Source: Gnetum montanum
Taxonomy: Eukaryota; Streptophyta; Gnetopsida; Gnetales; Gnetaceae
Length of the DNA: 64,000 bases
Assembly (NCBI GenBank): GCA_015680685.1
Contig: MNCI01007621.1
Coordinates: 962,787 to 1,026,786 of the forward strand
Direction: 5' to 3'
The notes below the pieces were generated by a model. It was given only the letters and a program-made list of their open reading frames with translations, was not told the DNA's origin and ran no database searches. Shown here in pieces: positions 1 through 12,951 of the stretch (positions are counted from its first letter, which is position 1; each line of letters opens with the position of its first letter). A program made the translations under genes and the position numbers.

Positions 1-503
1 CCACTTTCCTGAACACATATAACATTGGTGGGCTACCAAATTTTAAGTGTTTCTAGGTTAGCAAGCACTATATGAATGCTCGAAGTGGTTGTGCTCATGT
101 TCATTAACAACTAGAAATAAATTGCTTAAATAAAATGCATTAAAGTAAAGAGCAAGAAAGTAAAATGCATTAAAGAAAATATTAATCTATTCTCAGTGTT
201 GCAAGGATTGTCAAAAGAGTTTGTTTTATTCCTATCATACTACTACACTCAAGTACATCAGTGCTCAAAAAAATAACCATACACACTTAGACTCCTTCTG
301 CAGGCACTTAGAAAATATTCTAACTCTGAAGAAAAGAAATGATAAGAGCTTCGCTACCTTGCTTGAAAAATAAAACTAAAACTATGAAAAAATTAGAACC
401 TAGGTGCTATATTTATAGCCTAGAATATATGCCCCAACATTGGACACCTAACCTCAGTGCTAGGCCCCAACATCACGGCAAAAAAAAAAAACACATTTCA
501 TCA
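1..503 (-). repeat. 3' LTR of the gypsy element (partial)
   Basis: Aligns with the right part of the LTR at 8989-9829, for example the shared stretch around 60-330 and 9360-9630. It ends at 503 in TCATCA, followed by a C-rich stretch (504-510) that is the polypurine tract on the minus strand. A TATA box (minus) lies at 410-417. The remaining LTR is outside the window. Confidence 0.85.
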
Positions 504-753
504 TACCCCCATGACTGAATGAAAACTCGTCCTCAAGTTAAGAAGAGGAGGAACAAGTTCTTTACAAAATAACATATTGGGTAGGTATGGGATTATTGAC
601 TGACATTACAAACTGACTCAAATGAAACATACATAAAGACTCTAAGTGCCCAAATGTACAGAATTACAACATTTTTACAACATTGGGTGTTCATGATAAG
701 AGAAGTGAACACCCTGGATATCACTGACATCCAACACCTCTTAGCAGCAGAAG

Positions 754-756
<3 letters not shown>

Positions 757-787
<31 letters not shown>
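757..787. repeat. (GA)15 microsatellite
   Basis: Uninterrupted GA dinucleotides within the gypsy 3' non-coding region. Confidence 0.97.
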
Positions 788-793
<6 letters not shown>

Positions 794-1725
794 TCTTTTG
801 ATCATGAATGGTCCTCCTTGTGTGGTATGGCTACATCATCCTTGGTAAAGATAGTCCCACTTCTAGTCCATGCTTTCCACTACAATCACAAAAAAATTAT
901 GAATTAGTATGTAAAGTGTAACACATAGTGGTTAAATGCCTTATCTTATCAATGGTTACACTTGGCTAAGTTGTGATTGTGGTAGATTGGTTTCTTCAGT
1001 TAGCAGGAAGGCTAAAAATAGGGTAAATTAGACAAGCAGTTCATTAAATTGGAAAAACATTTAACATAAGGAAATATTTGAAGAGAGTATAATAATTCAC
1101 AACAATGAAAAGAAGAATTCACTAAAAATTATTGTGAAGATGTATATAATTGGATGTCATTGATGGGATAAACAAAAGAGAATTTGATTGCAAGAGTGTC
1201 TAAGGATAAAGAACTTAACTAACCAAACCAAGAGATATGCAAGTGGTTCCTTCCCAAAGTAGGCATAGGCCTTTTATGCCCTTACATAACTTTAAATCAA
1301 ACAGTCCATGGGCTCCATGGATGATTAATGGTTACAAAAGGTTAAGTACAAAAACCTAGAAGAAACTAACTATGAATTCTAACACATCAAACTAGAACAT
1401 GAAAATAGTAGTGAGGTGAGATATGGAAAGCATAGATGGATGAGAGATAGTGTGGAATGGAGTTCCTAATTACGGTCACATGAAGTCCCTTGTGAAATTT
1501 GTGGTTAAATGACTTGATAGGATCCATCCTTAGTCCAGCCCAAAACCAATCATGTGTTAGTGACTTTGCATGGTCATTCTACAACCAATCCATCCCCTGA
1601 GGCACAAGAGTGTTCCCACAAAACAACCACCATTCCTTATTAGAGAAGAAGTAGGAAGTTAGGAAGGGCCTTAGTTAGAGGGGACTAATCTAATAACCAG
1701 TGCTTATAGCCTATTTATTATTTCT

Positions 1726-1975
1726 AAGGGATGTGCTTTGAATTTTCACTTTTTTTGAAATGGAAACCACACCATGTAAAGACACATGCATTTATTTTGT
1801 CCAAGGGGTGTGCTTTAAATCCTCGTATTTTCTCCTTTTTTTTTATTTTCTTGATAAGAACCACACCATGCAAGGACGTATACATTTATTTTATTTAAGG
1901 AATGTGCTTTGAATCCTCATCATTTATGTTTTCCTGATGAGAACCACACCATGCAAGGACTTATTCAACTTCTTT
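1726..1975. repeat. Three imperfect tandem repeats of about 75-95 bp
   Basis: Units start near 1726, 1803 and 1897. Each contains a variant of AAGGGATGTGCTTTGAAT followed by an ACCACACCATGCAAGGAC block. Spacers between the blocks differ in length and are T-rich. They lie inside the gypsy 3' non-coding region. Confidence 0.85.
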
Positions 1976-2599
1976 TTATTGGATGACACGAAATGGTAAG
2001 AAATTCATGAAAATGCATAGGCACCTACGCAAATAGAAAAGAACAAAGAATACCAAATCCCATTGAAGCCACACCCTGTTTAAACCTTTGAATCCTTTCC
2101 AGTTCTGAAAAATACCAAAGTCACAAATTTATTAGAGTTTTATTAATGAAAAAGGTACTACACATTTCCAAAACAATGAAAACCATAAAGTTTGTGGATG
2201 GGTGGATGTTGTAGACTCACTTCCTATTACATGAAGAAGAAACCATGTCCTAATTATTTGTAATGAACTTCAAAGCTAGAAACCAGACACCAACAATCAA
2301 ACAAAAGTAATACATACCACCATCAAGTAACGCACTATCATTGTACTTGGCACTCATTAACAAAAATTTATAAAATCACACCAAATAAAAGAAAATATAA
2401 AAGAAACTATAAAATATTCAAGAAATAGCAAATGTACTAACAATGGTGTAAAACAAAAATTAGAAAAGATCAATAACATGAAAACAAAAAGATGTAAAAT
2501 AAAGAATGTGTAAAACAAAATGTTGTAAAAAAAATTAAAAAACTAAGGATCCGCTTAAATAATTAGCATGGTTGGCCATCTCTTCCACGACTAAAGTTG

Positions 2600-3900
2600 A
2601 AAGGACAAGATTCAAAATATGGAGCATGGTTGTCCATCTGATGAGGTGCTTGTTGTGTTAGCTGGTGTATGCTTATAGAAAGGTTTAATTTGTTGGATTT
2701 TGACTAGTTGTTTCTTGTTCGAGCTCTTAAGTTTATAAATCATCATGGCCCTAGAAGGAAAAGTCTCATAAATAATGTAAGGTCCTTTCCACAATGTTTG
2801 GACCTTAGTTCATTGAGGTATGTGTGTGGGGTTTCAGTAAAGAACCTTGTCTCTCAATTGAAATTTAACTTTCCTAATTTTTAGGTCATGACACTTTTTT
2901 TTATAGGCCTTGTGCAACTTGTTAGATAATAAGGCCACTAATCAGTTTTTTTCTAGTAGGTTGAAATTCATCAGTCATTCTTTTTGGGCTAAACTCAAGT
3001 TAAGGTCAAGGTCACAAGCTGTTGAAAGTGTATGGCATTTAGATTGAATAGGAAGTATTGGTAGTTTTCTATACATAAGTTCATAGGGAGAGTAGCCTAT
3101 AGGAAGTTTCCAAGTTGAGTGGTAGGAACAAAGGACATCATTTAGTTTTATGCTCCAATCCTTCCTATAATTGCTAATAGTTCTTGTTAGTATCCTTGTG
3201 ATTTCCCTATTGGTAACCTCAGCTTGACCATTAGCTTGGGGATGGTAAGGTGTTGTGAGTTTGTGTTCAAGCCCTAAGCGTTGCATGAACTTTTAAAAAG
3301 TAGTACCTATAAAGTGAGTTCCATTGTCAAAAATTAATGCACGTGGCACACCAAACTTGTTTACAATGTTTTTTTGTACAAACCGAGCAACAATAGAGGA
3401 TGTATAATTGATTATGGTTGCTACTTCTACCCACTTTGTACAATAGTCAATAGTTACTATCATGTATGCCTTTCCATTTGACATGGGCATGATGGGACCC
3501 ATGAAGTCAATGCCCTAGATGTTGAATGGTTCCAATGGTTGAATCCATTGTGGAGGTCCCTCCATTCAAGCAGTCATTCCACCATCTTGTTGGCATTATT
3601 CACAAGAGCGGATGTAATGGTGAGCATCCCTAAAGAGTGTTGGCCAATACTACCCTACCATCAGGATTTTAATGGTCATGTGTCTCCCAACATAGTGTTC
3701 TCCACAAGGACCTTCATGAGCATCTTGGAGAACATGTAGTTGATTGACATCAGGGACATACCAACAAACCAAGTCATCAATGCACACCTTGTAAAGGTGT
3801 TCATTGATCTCCATGAAGTGCTTTACTTGGTCAAGAAACTACTATTTCTTTTGGTGGTCCAATCCTTATGGCATTTCCTAAGTAAGAAGATAGGTGAGAA
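2600..3900 (-). pseudogene. Gypsy integrase (broken)
   Basis: Integrase inserts the cDNA copy into host DNA. Visible on the minus strand are the catalytic-core pieces TIDYCTKWVE (first Asp), FDNGTHF (second Asp) and HPQANGQAEVTNREI (catalytic Glu context), followed by the C-terminal part with MWKGPYIIYE and KIQQIKPFYK near 2612-2794. No chromodomain is seen. The core is split near 3290 by a frameshift or stop between the second Asp block and the Glu block. Sequence before 3502 on this strand is too decayed to define the zinc-binding N-terminus. Confidence 0.85.
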
Positions 3901-4009
3901 TGTTATCATACCATTTTGGCTCATTCAACATCTATTTAGTTATAGCCCCAGCAAAGAGGAGTTCATTAGGAAATGTATAAAAAAATGGGCTTTCTTCCTC
4001 TTTGTCATC

Positions 4010-5270
4010 CCATCATAATCAAGACAAGTGATCAACAACCACATTCTTAGTGCCCTTTTGATCTACCATTGTAAGATCGAATTCCTACAAGATCACCAAC
4101 CATTGTATGACACGAGGGCTTATCGTTGACTTGTTCATTAGGAGGTGAATGGCACTGTGATCAGTGTGCATAAACACCTTATATCCAAGCACATAGTGCC
4201 TGAAATTTTCTAGAGCAAACACCACAGCCATCAATTCTTTCTCTGTGGTGGTGTAGTTCAATTGTGCACCCATAATGCTTCAGCTAGCATAGTTGATGTA
4301 GTATGGTCATTTCTTGTCATCTAATTATGTCAGCATAGTTCCCAAGGCATAATTTGATGCGTATGTCATAATATGAAATGGTTTGGACTAGTCGGGTGCT
4401 TGTAGGATTGGAGTTTCTAGAAGCTTCTCTTTTAGTTGCTGGAATGCTTTCTCACATTATGTGGTCCAAATGAATGGAACATCTTTCGTTGTTAGCTCAA
4501 CCAATGGTCTTGTGATCTTAGAGAAATTCTCTATGAATCACTAGCAGTAGTTAGTATGTCCAAGGAATGACCTAACATCTTTAACTATTTTTGGATAGTA
4601 GGTTATTCCTTAGATGATCCTTATTTTTTTAGGGTCCACCTTAATTCCTTCTTGAGAGATTTTATGCCCTAGTATAATTCCCTCCTAGGCCAGGAGGTGA
4701 CCTTTCTACCAATTGAGCTACAAGTTGGTTTCAACACACCATTTTAGTGCTTGCTCAAGGTTGTCCAAGGCTTGCTCAAATGTAGCTCCATAGGTGGAGA
4801 ATTCATCCATAAAGACTTCTACACCACTACTGATTTGCTATTAAAAAATGCTTAGGACTAGGCATTGTAATGTGGTAAGAGACTTGCATAGATCAAACAA
4901 CATCTTACGATATGCAAAAGTCCCCCAAGGACTCATGAATTTTGTCTTTGCCTGGTCTTCTAGTGCAATTTGAATTTGGTTATAACCACTATAACCATCT
5001 AGAAAAGTATAGTAGCAATGCCTAGATATTGTGTCAAGCACCTAGTTAACAAATGGCAACAGAAAGTGATCCTTGAATGTTGTCATGTTCAACAACCTAA
5101 AATTGATGTAGAATTGCCACTTGCCATATTTCTTTGGCACAATTACAACTGGGCTAACCCACTCGTTATCCCCAATGGAATAAATGAAACTAGCCTTGAG
5201 GAGTTACTCAGTTTTCTCCTTGATGATTTGGTTCAATTTGGGGTTCAAACGCCTCTATGACTATTATTTT
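4010..5270 (-). pseudogene. Gypsy reverse transcriptase and RNase H (broken)
   Basis: Reverse transcriptase lies at about 4600-5270: GYSGYNQIQIALEDQAKTKF and WGTFAYRKM (4841-5041) are conserved RT blocks, and the catalytic box reads VFMDEF near 4795-4812 instead of the usual F/Y-x-DD, so the second Asp is lost. RNase H follows at 4010-4480 with TTTEKELMAVVFALENFRHYVLG-type sequence and TDHSAIHLL, the end of the fold. Several in-frame stops interrupt both. The enzymes would copy element RNA into DNA; this copy cannot. Confidence 0.88.
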
Positions 5271-5572
5271 AGCTTCATGGCAAGATCAGTGTAAATGCAA
5301 TGCTAGCATATCCTCGGACCAATCCCTGTGAGTTTAGGATATGACCAAGCAAAAGATGCTGACCATCTTTCAACTACTTTCAACAACATCTTCTTCTGTT
5401 CCGGAGCAAGTTTTGCATTTTTTATAACTAGCTTCCCATTTTTCAAAAATACATATTCCATTCTAGCTGGTAATGTTTTCAGCTCTAGGGGCTCTTGTTT
5501 GAATTTGTCAAGAATTTCGAACTCTCCCCAATGAGTATCATCATTTATGTCATTACAGAGTTGGTGATGAAC

Positions 5573-6283
5573 CTACTCTAGTTCATCCATGCCTATGACA
5601 TACGCACATGTCAGGCTCTTAGTTGGTTCCATGCAAAGTGTACTGCTTTCAAAATCAACGGTTAGCCATCGGGTGCCCTCTTGTTTTGTGGTTGCTACAT
5701 ATAGAAACCTTTGAATTTCTACTTCTGGCACACATTGCTTACATGTAGAGATAGATTTTCTTGATGGCCCAAAGTTTCTACACAAAATTACACCTACTAT
5801 CGTTGTACGCGATGCATGAAACTGTATTCTTTTTAATCTTTCCAAATGCATTTTCTTTAGATATTTCTAGGGAAAGATCTCTGATACCCATTCTTGCATC
5901 TACAATGCTTAGCCATGTCCTAGCCATGCCCTTTCCATGGTGATTAGGAAGTCCCCTTTGCAGTTCTCCACTTTGATTATTAGAAAGTCAGCAGGATAAG
6001 ACCACCCATAGATAGTGGTCACAATGTCTTCTACCAATTCCAATGGTACAATGATGGACTAGTCTACCAATTCTAATCTTATGTTGCTCTTCTTGAAAGG
6101 AGGCAAGTTCCAGGTAGTGTACATATCATGAGAAATCAGATTAATACTAGAACCTAAATCAAGAAGATCCTTACACAGTTCGTTCCTAGCAATTTGCAAA
6201 TAGATTAAAAGACTTTTATGATTAGCTAACTTCTTGGGAAGGTTTCCTACATGGATCCAATTAGACACAGTATGAGTGAACAT
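5573..6283 (-). pseudogene. Gypsy aspartic protease and protease-RT linker (broken)
   Basis: The segment 6059-6283 contains LLDLGSSINLISHDMY, a retroviral-type aspartic protease active site in the DLGASINLM form common in Athila/Tat elements, with Ala to Ser. The protease would cut the Gag-Pol polyprotein. The part at 5573-5851 is a coherent stretch between protease and RT (for example SRKSISTCKQCVPEVE) without a clear domain. Stops separate the two pieces. Confidence 0.78.
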
Positions 6284-6429
6284 TATAGTATGGATCCTTA
6301 GCAGAGTTTGATTTGAAGGAGGCCCAAAGGAATATGATATGGAAGAAGAGGTAGGATCAAGGTTGTCAACTGTGGGTGTAGGTGAGGGCTTAGGTGGACT
6401 AAAGGGTTGAAAGAAAGGTCTTTTTTTTA

Positions 6430-8830
6430 TTAGGCATTCGACCCCTCCGATTGATGATTTGGTTGTATATTAATAGCCCTTGTACCATTGTGTTGTTGTG
6501 GTTGAGCTAGTAGTTTACCCTGCATAGGAGGAGGAGCATGTGGTAGTTGTGCAACTGGAGGAGGAGTATGTGCAGGGACAAGAGAACGATAAGAATAAAA
6601 GGTGGAATCCCTTCTTTCATGTGGAGATGGAGTTTGATAATAGTCAAAAGGGTGGTAGTAAGGCGGTAAATTAGAAACATGACTAGAAGAGTCACGTGGA
6701 GACATAGGTTGTTGAACATGATAACCATATGAATTAGGCTACCAATAACAGTATTCTTGCCTTGGGGATGCCAATGCCCAGGATTACGATTGCTACCACT
6801 ATTGATACTATTCATACAATTGTAGTGGAGCTCCACTTGGATAACACAATTTTTGCTGGCAACACTACTTGAGATTACCTTGAGGATAAGGTAACCTTCT
6901 AGATGTTTGCCTTTGTGTAAGTTGTGGATGTAAGGCATACACCCTAAACTCTTGTAGATGTGACACAACAGGACAACATCCCTTAGGATGTTTGTACTAA
7001 TAGATGTCACATCCATGATCATCATCTGATTCACTATCTGCAACCTCTTCTATTGTAGCAATCTTTCCCTTACCTTTGTAATATGCACGTTCAGCTTCCT
7101 TGCACCTCCTGCACTCATGCTCACTACTTTGTTCTTTGGACTCCTCAACAATTCTGAAAACAACTTGGAATCTGTTATCCATTAAGTCTTTTAACTAATC
7201 AAACTTGGCTGTAAGTTCAGATTGGAATTGCTGAAGTGGCAAGGCTTTCTTATGCACCCCTACATCAAATACAAATTCATCTTCACTATCACAAAATTGA
7301 ACCTCCCTCTTGTGAATGGAAGGATCACAGTTGTACTCTTTTACACTTTCTCTTTTTCTTAGTTCATCCTCCTCTTTGGCAATATGCTCTATTAATCTTT
7401 GTATTTGATAGGTAGTTAGTTTTGACAATCACCCTTGGGCATAAACGCCAAGGGTTTTCCTCATTTCATTACGAAGCCTATCTACAATGTGACGAAGTTG
7501 AACTAATTGAGAATAACCATGGCCAGGACATTTGTACATCAAGCCATAGTAGTAGCCAATGGTGGCATCCAAAGGTTTGTGTCATCCTTGTTTTCACCCT
7601 TGAATTTGCTTCCTTAAGTTGGACACTCTGGAGTACGTTCGATACTTATCATTGAACAACTCAAGCCTGGTACTCCATCATCTAATAGATTCTCACTCTA
7701 AAGACTAGTACTAGTTCTCTTCTTCTTTGATGAGTGTCCTAGGGAACAACTTCAGTTTTTTCCACTTGTTCTCTATGTTCATCAAGGAACATGCACATTG
7801 AAAAGCTTAAAGATGGTTCTATGGATCATAGTTATATCCTCCTTCAAATCAAGAAATATTGTTCATGTCTAACCATTTGATCTAGCCATCCTTCACATGC
7901 CTTTTTGGAATTCTGATTGCCTCTATGATGTTAAGCATACTTCAAGTAGCAAATAGAGGCTCATCGAGGCCTTGATCATGGTGCCTACGATGCCCTCTAC
8001 TACCCCTTCGTTCATGGCGATGTGCCTCTCTTAAATGTCTACGCCCTTGATCTTGCTTGTCCTGATGGTCCCTTTGGTTATTTTGGTCCCATCAGTTGTT
8101 TCATTTATTTCAATCACCTTCATCATGATCTCACCATCAGTAGTCACAGTCATAGCCAGAAGAAGAAGAAGATGAAAAAGGGAAAGAGGAAGGAGAACCA
8201 ACACCATCACAATGCCGACTATCGCCTCTTCAACAATCATGACCATGATCATGATCGTGCTTCTTATCTACATCCTTGTCTTGACTTACCCCTCTGAATC
8301 CAACTTTTTCATTGGATCCCTTGTTACCAGAATCAAGATTATGAACTATGGAGTGCAAATTCTGGTTTTCACCTCCATCACCAAAGTCAAAGAGAGGAGT
8401 TTCATTGAATGGAAAACCCCTAGAGAAGGGTTCCCTAGTAGTTTTTTGGTACAACATGAATGGATAATTATTAAGCCCTTTTCCCTTTGAAAATTCATAG
8501 CACTGTTCTAACTATTGATCCTGTAGATGTGCTTCAATAGGATGATAATCCATGGCCATAGCATCTTCCATAATATACTTTCCATAGTGATCTTGAAGAC
8601 CACATCGTGCAAGCATTTGATAGAGCATTGCAAGAGCAACATGATTAGGTGACAACATAATGTTGCCCTCCATGTCACGCCACCACAGCTACTCATCTTG
8701 GTGTAGGATGAAGGTGAAGTTTTCACATACTCATTAGGATGAGTATATATAATTTGATACTATTGAGGCTTTGGTAGATTAACTCTATTAGCCTTGGGTG
8801 GAGAAGTGCTCCTCTAATAAGAAGACATTT
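6430..8830 (-). pseudogene. Gypsy gag region (broken)
   Basis: The minus strand upstream of protease has long fragments with gag-like composition: a Glu/Lys-rich helix (LTTYQIQRLIEHIAKEEDEL, near 7360-7430), a Pro/His-rich segment near 6430-6705 and an Asp/His-rich low-complexity part near 8230-8290. It would encode the capsid-like structural protein. I see no intact zinc knuckle. Frames change several times, so limits are approximate. Confidence 0.6.
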
Positions 8831-8967
8831 TTAGTTAGCGAATAAAAATCACAATGTGCTTTGAGAATTTGTTGTAGTAATTATGAAATAAGATATGACT
8901 CTAAGGTTCATTCTAACGATTTAAATACTTTTCACTGGATCCTAGATAGTGCAAAAAACAACAAAAA

Positions 8968-8988
8968 GATCGCTAGTAATGATGCTAA
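8968..8988 (-). promoter_or_regulatory. Candidate decayed primer-binding site
   Basis: Directly inside the 5' LTR, the minus strand reads TTAGCATCATTACTAGCGAT. Compared with the TTGGCGCCGTTGCCGG type site of Athila elements (Asp-tRNA), most differences are G-to-A or C-to-T, as expected from deamination. This supports the element's orientation and lineage but is inferred from a decayed site. Confidence 0.5.
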
Positions 8989-9829
8989 TGATGAGCAGTG
9001 AGGTACCCCTACTCCCAACCATACGAATCACTAAGGCGTTACATGTGATTCAGTCAAATTCTATAGACTTATAGTTATCTAATACGTTAGCTCTTCTAGG
9101 AAGTGAAAGGAATGTTGAGAAAATTCATTATCTTCCCAACTACATTTGTGAGGCTCAAGGGTATGGTTTAAGTGTAGTTGAGATATATGAATTTTTGTTG
9201 TTTTATATTTTATGGATGTAATCACCTACAACAAGAATAAAGAGTAAAGTAGATTGAAAACTAGTGTGTCTATTGCCTAGCTAGCTTAACACAAGTAGCT
9301 GTCTGACTTTTTTGAACACATATAGCACTGTAGGGCTACCAAATGTTAAGCATTACTAGGTTACCAAGTACTATATGAATGCTCAAAGTGGTTGTGCTTA
9401 TGTTCATTAACAACTACAAATAAATTACTTAAATCAAATGCATTAAAGTAAATAGCAAGGAAGTAAAATGCATTAAAGAAAATATTAAACTCTTCTCAGT
9501 GCTACAAGGATTGTCAAAAGAGTTTGTTTTATTCCTGTCATACTACTGTGCTTAGGTACATCAGTGCTTGAACAAAGAACCGTACACACTTAGGCTCCTT
9601 CTGTGGGCACTTAGAAAATATTCTAACTTTGAGGAAAAGAAACAGCAAGAGCTTCGCTACTTGGCTTGAAAATTGAAACTAAAACTATGCAAAAGTTGGA
9701 ACCCAGGCAGTATATTCACAGGCCAGGATATATGCCCTGACGTCGACACCTAACATTGGAGCGAGGCCCCAACGTCACATACGTGATGTCATGGCCTCAA
9801 CATTGCAACCAATAAAACATGTTTCATCA
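8989..9829 (-). repeat. 5' LTR of the gypsy element (841 bp)
   Basis: Bounded by TGATGA and TCATCA. Its right half matches 1-503. An imperfect 16-bp palindrome lies at 9773-9788 (6 of 8 pairs), in U3 on the minus strand, upstream of the TATA position. Same LTR family as the copies at 9836-10340, 24546-25339 and 26890-27444. Confidence 0.88.
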
Positions 9830-9835
9830 ATGAAC

Positions 9836-10340
9836 CTATACTAACACTACTGGATTACCAGTGTGTATTGCTGGGTGTACCAAGAATCCACTACTTGGAT
9901 TACCAAGCATTAATATATTATTCTTGAAGTGGTTGTAGTACTTACGTTGTTATAGAATAAAATGTTAAATTTCTAAGTTCATGAAAATAAAATACATTTA
10001 AAGCAAAGTGCTTGAAAATAAACTAAATGTTAATCCAAATGCTGCAATCGAAAGAATTAATTTTGTTTTTATTGCTTTCATGCAGAGATGTCCATGTACA
10101 TCATGCACTTGAATAAAACTCCGTACAATCAACTTAATCCATGTTGTAAGCACTCAGACATAAATTTGACAAAGTCCTATGAAAAGAAAATGCAAGCACT
10201 TTGCTATAAATGGTACCAAACTACTCCCTAATGCAAAGGGTATGCACATATATATAGGCATAGGAGGAATTAGTATCGATGCATATGCACCAATGCATCC
10301 AAGCATGTGTCAACATAACTACTTGAAATTTGATGATTTA
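9836..10340 (-). repeat. Fragment of a related LTR
   Basis: Shares the order of blocks with the LTRs at 8989-9829 and 24546-25339: a GGATTACCAAG-type repeat, a GAAGTGGTTGTAG block, a CCATGTACATCA block and a TATA-like run near 10248. It is strongly diverged and has no clear ends. It directly abuts the gypsy element, so it could be an older insertion that the gypsy landed beside. Confidence 0.6.
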
Positions 10341-11240
10341 TCACATGGCCTTTATGATGACAATAGTTGCAACATTCTCATAAATTATAATATGTAATTC
10401 TTTGGGAAAAAGACTTATCATTTGCTTTGAGTTTTAATTCTCTCTTCTTCTGCTAAAAATCAATCTCTACAAAATAACATGTGCTACACACTATCTAGTA
10501 ATGTTTTTGACTCTATCTTTAGGATTATACCAATGTTGCCAACAAATTCACTTTCAACACTTAAAAAAATTAAGAAGAAGATTTTCTAATTCAATTCAAC
10601 AAGGAATTTTAGAATAGTCATAAGAATATGGATCAAAATTCACTTTCCATTCCCAAGTAATAAAATTATTTCATTGATTGATAAAAACTTTAAGATTTAA
10701 TGATAAGCATAAAGGATTTGAAAAAATACTAAGCATGCAAAATATTAATTCCATAATATTCAATGATAGCCTAAATTATTGGTGTAAAACCAATAATCTA
10801 TAGAAATATGTGTCATGAAGTAATATCTTTTGACAGGGATTCATATAAATCATCAAGCAAAACAAAATCGAAAACTTCAGAATTCTTCATAGTTTCTACA
10901 ATCTAAGAGACATTAATATTTTCCATCTTTAAATCATTCCTCACCAAAAAAAAAAAATTTGTTGCAAAAACTTCACTAGAAACCCACGAGATCAACAAAC
11001 CACTAAGAGAAATTCTGATCTTCTTAATAGTGTGGAAATAGATTCTGTATGCTTAAGAACGCCTTTATAATTCTTCTAACTTATATGTCTTAGTATCTAC
11101 TTATAGCCAAATTGTTTTAGGTTTCATCAACCCCCTTCATTATTTGTTTAAATTGAAAATGATTTTAAACATGTTTTGCCAAGTGAATAAAAATAAGTAA
11201 AATGGATATAGGAAAATGAAACTATCCCCTTTGCTAATGA
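10341..11240. other. AT-rich spacer, no feature recognised
   Basis: No coding frame, tRNA or clear repeat seen. It is probably old TE-derived or promoter-distal sequence upstream of the CCZ1 exon. Confidence 0.4.
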
Positions 11241-11345
11241 TAGGTGGCTAAGTGGTTACCTCATTGTTTTGTTAGACAAAAGGTTGCGTGTTCATGAAAC
11301 TTTATTACATCCTTAAACCCTAGAATAAAAATATCAATAAAAACA
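11241..11345 (+). repeat. Possible tRNA-derived SINE remnant
   Basis: TGGCTAAGTGG at 11245-11255 fits a Pol III A box (TRGCNNAGYGG). A B-box-like GTTCATGAA follows at 11290-11298, about 45 bp downstream, and an A-rich stretch follows. Flanking duplications are not evident, and only one copy is seen in the window. Confidence 0.3.
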
Positions 11346-11999
11346 CTAGAATTAGAATGGAATAAAGAAAAGGGAAAAAGCCTAGGTAAAAAATTAGGAG
11401 AAAAAATTAATGAATTAGAAATCAACCGAGGACCTTTTTCATTTTAAAGATTGTTAAAAACGAATTGCAGCCAATGATGAAACCCTTTTCAAATGTCACA
11501 AAAAAAAAAGAGACCATTGATCCCTTTTATGTTTTATCACATCAACGGGGAGCAAGGATGGTGGAGAAAGGATGGTAGTCAAAGTACTATTGCACTGGGA
11601 CACCTGTGTTTGGCTGTTTGCACACCACAGGGTTTTTTTTTGGGCGAAAACCACAGAGGGAGGGGGTTTAAGCTGCTTGAACAAAAATTTCACCAACCTT
11701 CGTATGTAATCCCAGTCAAGCAAGACGAAAGGTATTTAATTTAGTTAAAAAAAGAAAAGAAAAAAAAGAAAGGGAAAACAAAACCAGGGTGAAATATCTT
11801 GCAGGTTGCAGAGAGTCCGTTTGATTGGTTGAGGGCACGAATTTGTTGGTGACGGAGCAAATACGCTAACATCTTTCCCCTAGCTCACAAACTAACGAAG
11901 CAATGTATTTATGATGCTATTCAAAATTTAAAAATACGAGATCTCACTGATAATGAGTTGAATTTAGTTTGTTACTATGTTTGCCAGGCAATGCTGAAT

Positions 12000-12151
12000 C
12001 AGTCTGTCATTTATGATTCCGTCACATATCTGAGATAAAAGGGTTCCGCTGGATTTGGTGAAGTAAGAGGAACCGGATTTATGGTAACTACCATTTTTCA
12101 TCGAATTTCTTTGATAGCATTTTAGAAAAACAATGGAAGCTCCGCTACGAG
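12000..12151 (+). other. Candidate non-coding first exon of CCZ1
   Basis: The stretch ends in CGAG followed by GTAGGC, a good splice donor at 12152, which could pair with the acceptor at 12951. A second possible donor (GTAAGA) is at 12063. The start is not determinable; an inverted CCAAT-type GATTGGTTG lies near 11823. If 12151 is used, a short upstream ORF begins at ATG 12133 and its spliced frame runs over the CCZ1 start codon. cDNA would decide. Confidence 0.33.
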
Positions 12152-12951
12152 GTAGGCTTGTTGCGCTTTCACATTTGTTTGTTCAGATAATTAATTTTTT
12201 CTTGGTTTATTATTAGACCGAACTATATAAATGTTGTAGATTTTAAACACTTTTTGATATTCGGGATGTTCCTTTAAACTTTTTATATGTGGTTTATCAA
12301 GATTCATAATAGTGTGAAAAATGTTTAGGTTTGTAAAATACAGTTATTCTGCATGAATTTACAGACCCCTACATCTAGTTGGCTGTATTTGGGCATGTCT
12401 TTCTCATCCAGGAACTGTATTGAATTTTTATAAAATCGTCCTGGTCCCTACCTAAAGCACACGATTATTTATAGAATAATTCTCAAAAGCATGCCGAATG
12501 GGGTGACCAAATGTTAATTGAGTAACCGAAGATCCCGGGAGCTGGAAAGCTTATAACAGATTGGTAGCTACAATTTGAGCGCATTTTTGTTAAGTGATTG
12601 TATTCTTTAAATAAATAAAATTCAATCTTTTTATGAATAAATGAATTTTAATTTTAGTATATTTTTGTTGAAGCATTTTGTTTTTAAAATTTTATGTTTT
12701 CTTTTCATACTAATCTTCCTTTTTTACATATCTTCCTTTTTTACATTTCATTTTTATGTGGGATTGACGGTTTATCTAGGGGTTTAATAGTTGGCAAAAA
12801 TATCCTTCTAGTACTTCATCCAAATACATAATAGTGATGAAGGTTTGTATATCAATTACTTAGAATATGCAGATATACATAATTTTGAATGGGATAGGAG
12901 CATGATGTTCTTTATATTTTACAAATTGTTTCTTTTGCTTGGTTTGCATAG

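Larger units (their letters stand above)
504..2600 (-). other. Non-coding 3' region of the gypsy element
   Basis: AT-rich stretch between integrase and the 3' LTR with no coherent reading frame. It holds a GA microsatellite and a triplicated repeat (listed separately). Long 3' non-coding regions are known in OTA-branch elements; I see no captured gene here. Confidence 0.5.
1..9829 (-). mobile_element. Ty3/gypsy LTR retrotransposon, decayed, OTA (Athila/Tat)-like
   Basis: Two similar LTRs flank an internal region that reads gag, protease, reverse transcriptase, RNase H, integrase on the minus strand, the gypsy order. The left LTR runs off the window. Both visible LTR ends fit a TGATGA...TCATCA inverted terminal repeat. 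The integrase motif NGQAEVTNREI and a decayed site resembling the Asp-tRNA primer site of Athila elements place it in the non-chromodomain OTA branch; lineage is inference. Every domain is broken by stops and frameshifts, many of them C-to-T type changes, so the copy is inactive. About 2.1 kb of non-coding sequence lies between integrase and the 3' LTR. Confidence 0.88.

Noticed and set aside
8022-8297. Plus-strand frame rich in His and Lys
   Set aside because: Antisense to the gypsy gag low-complexity region.
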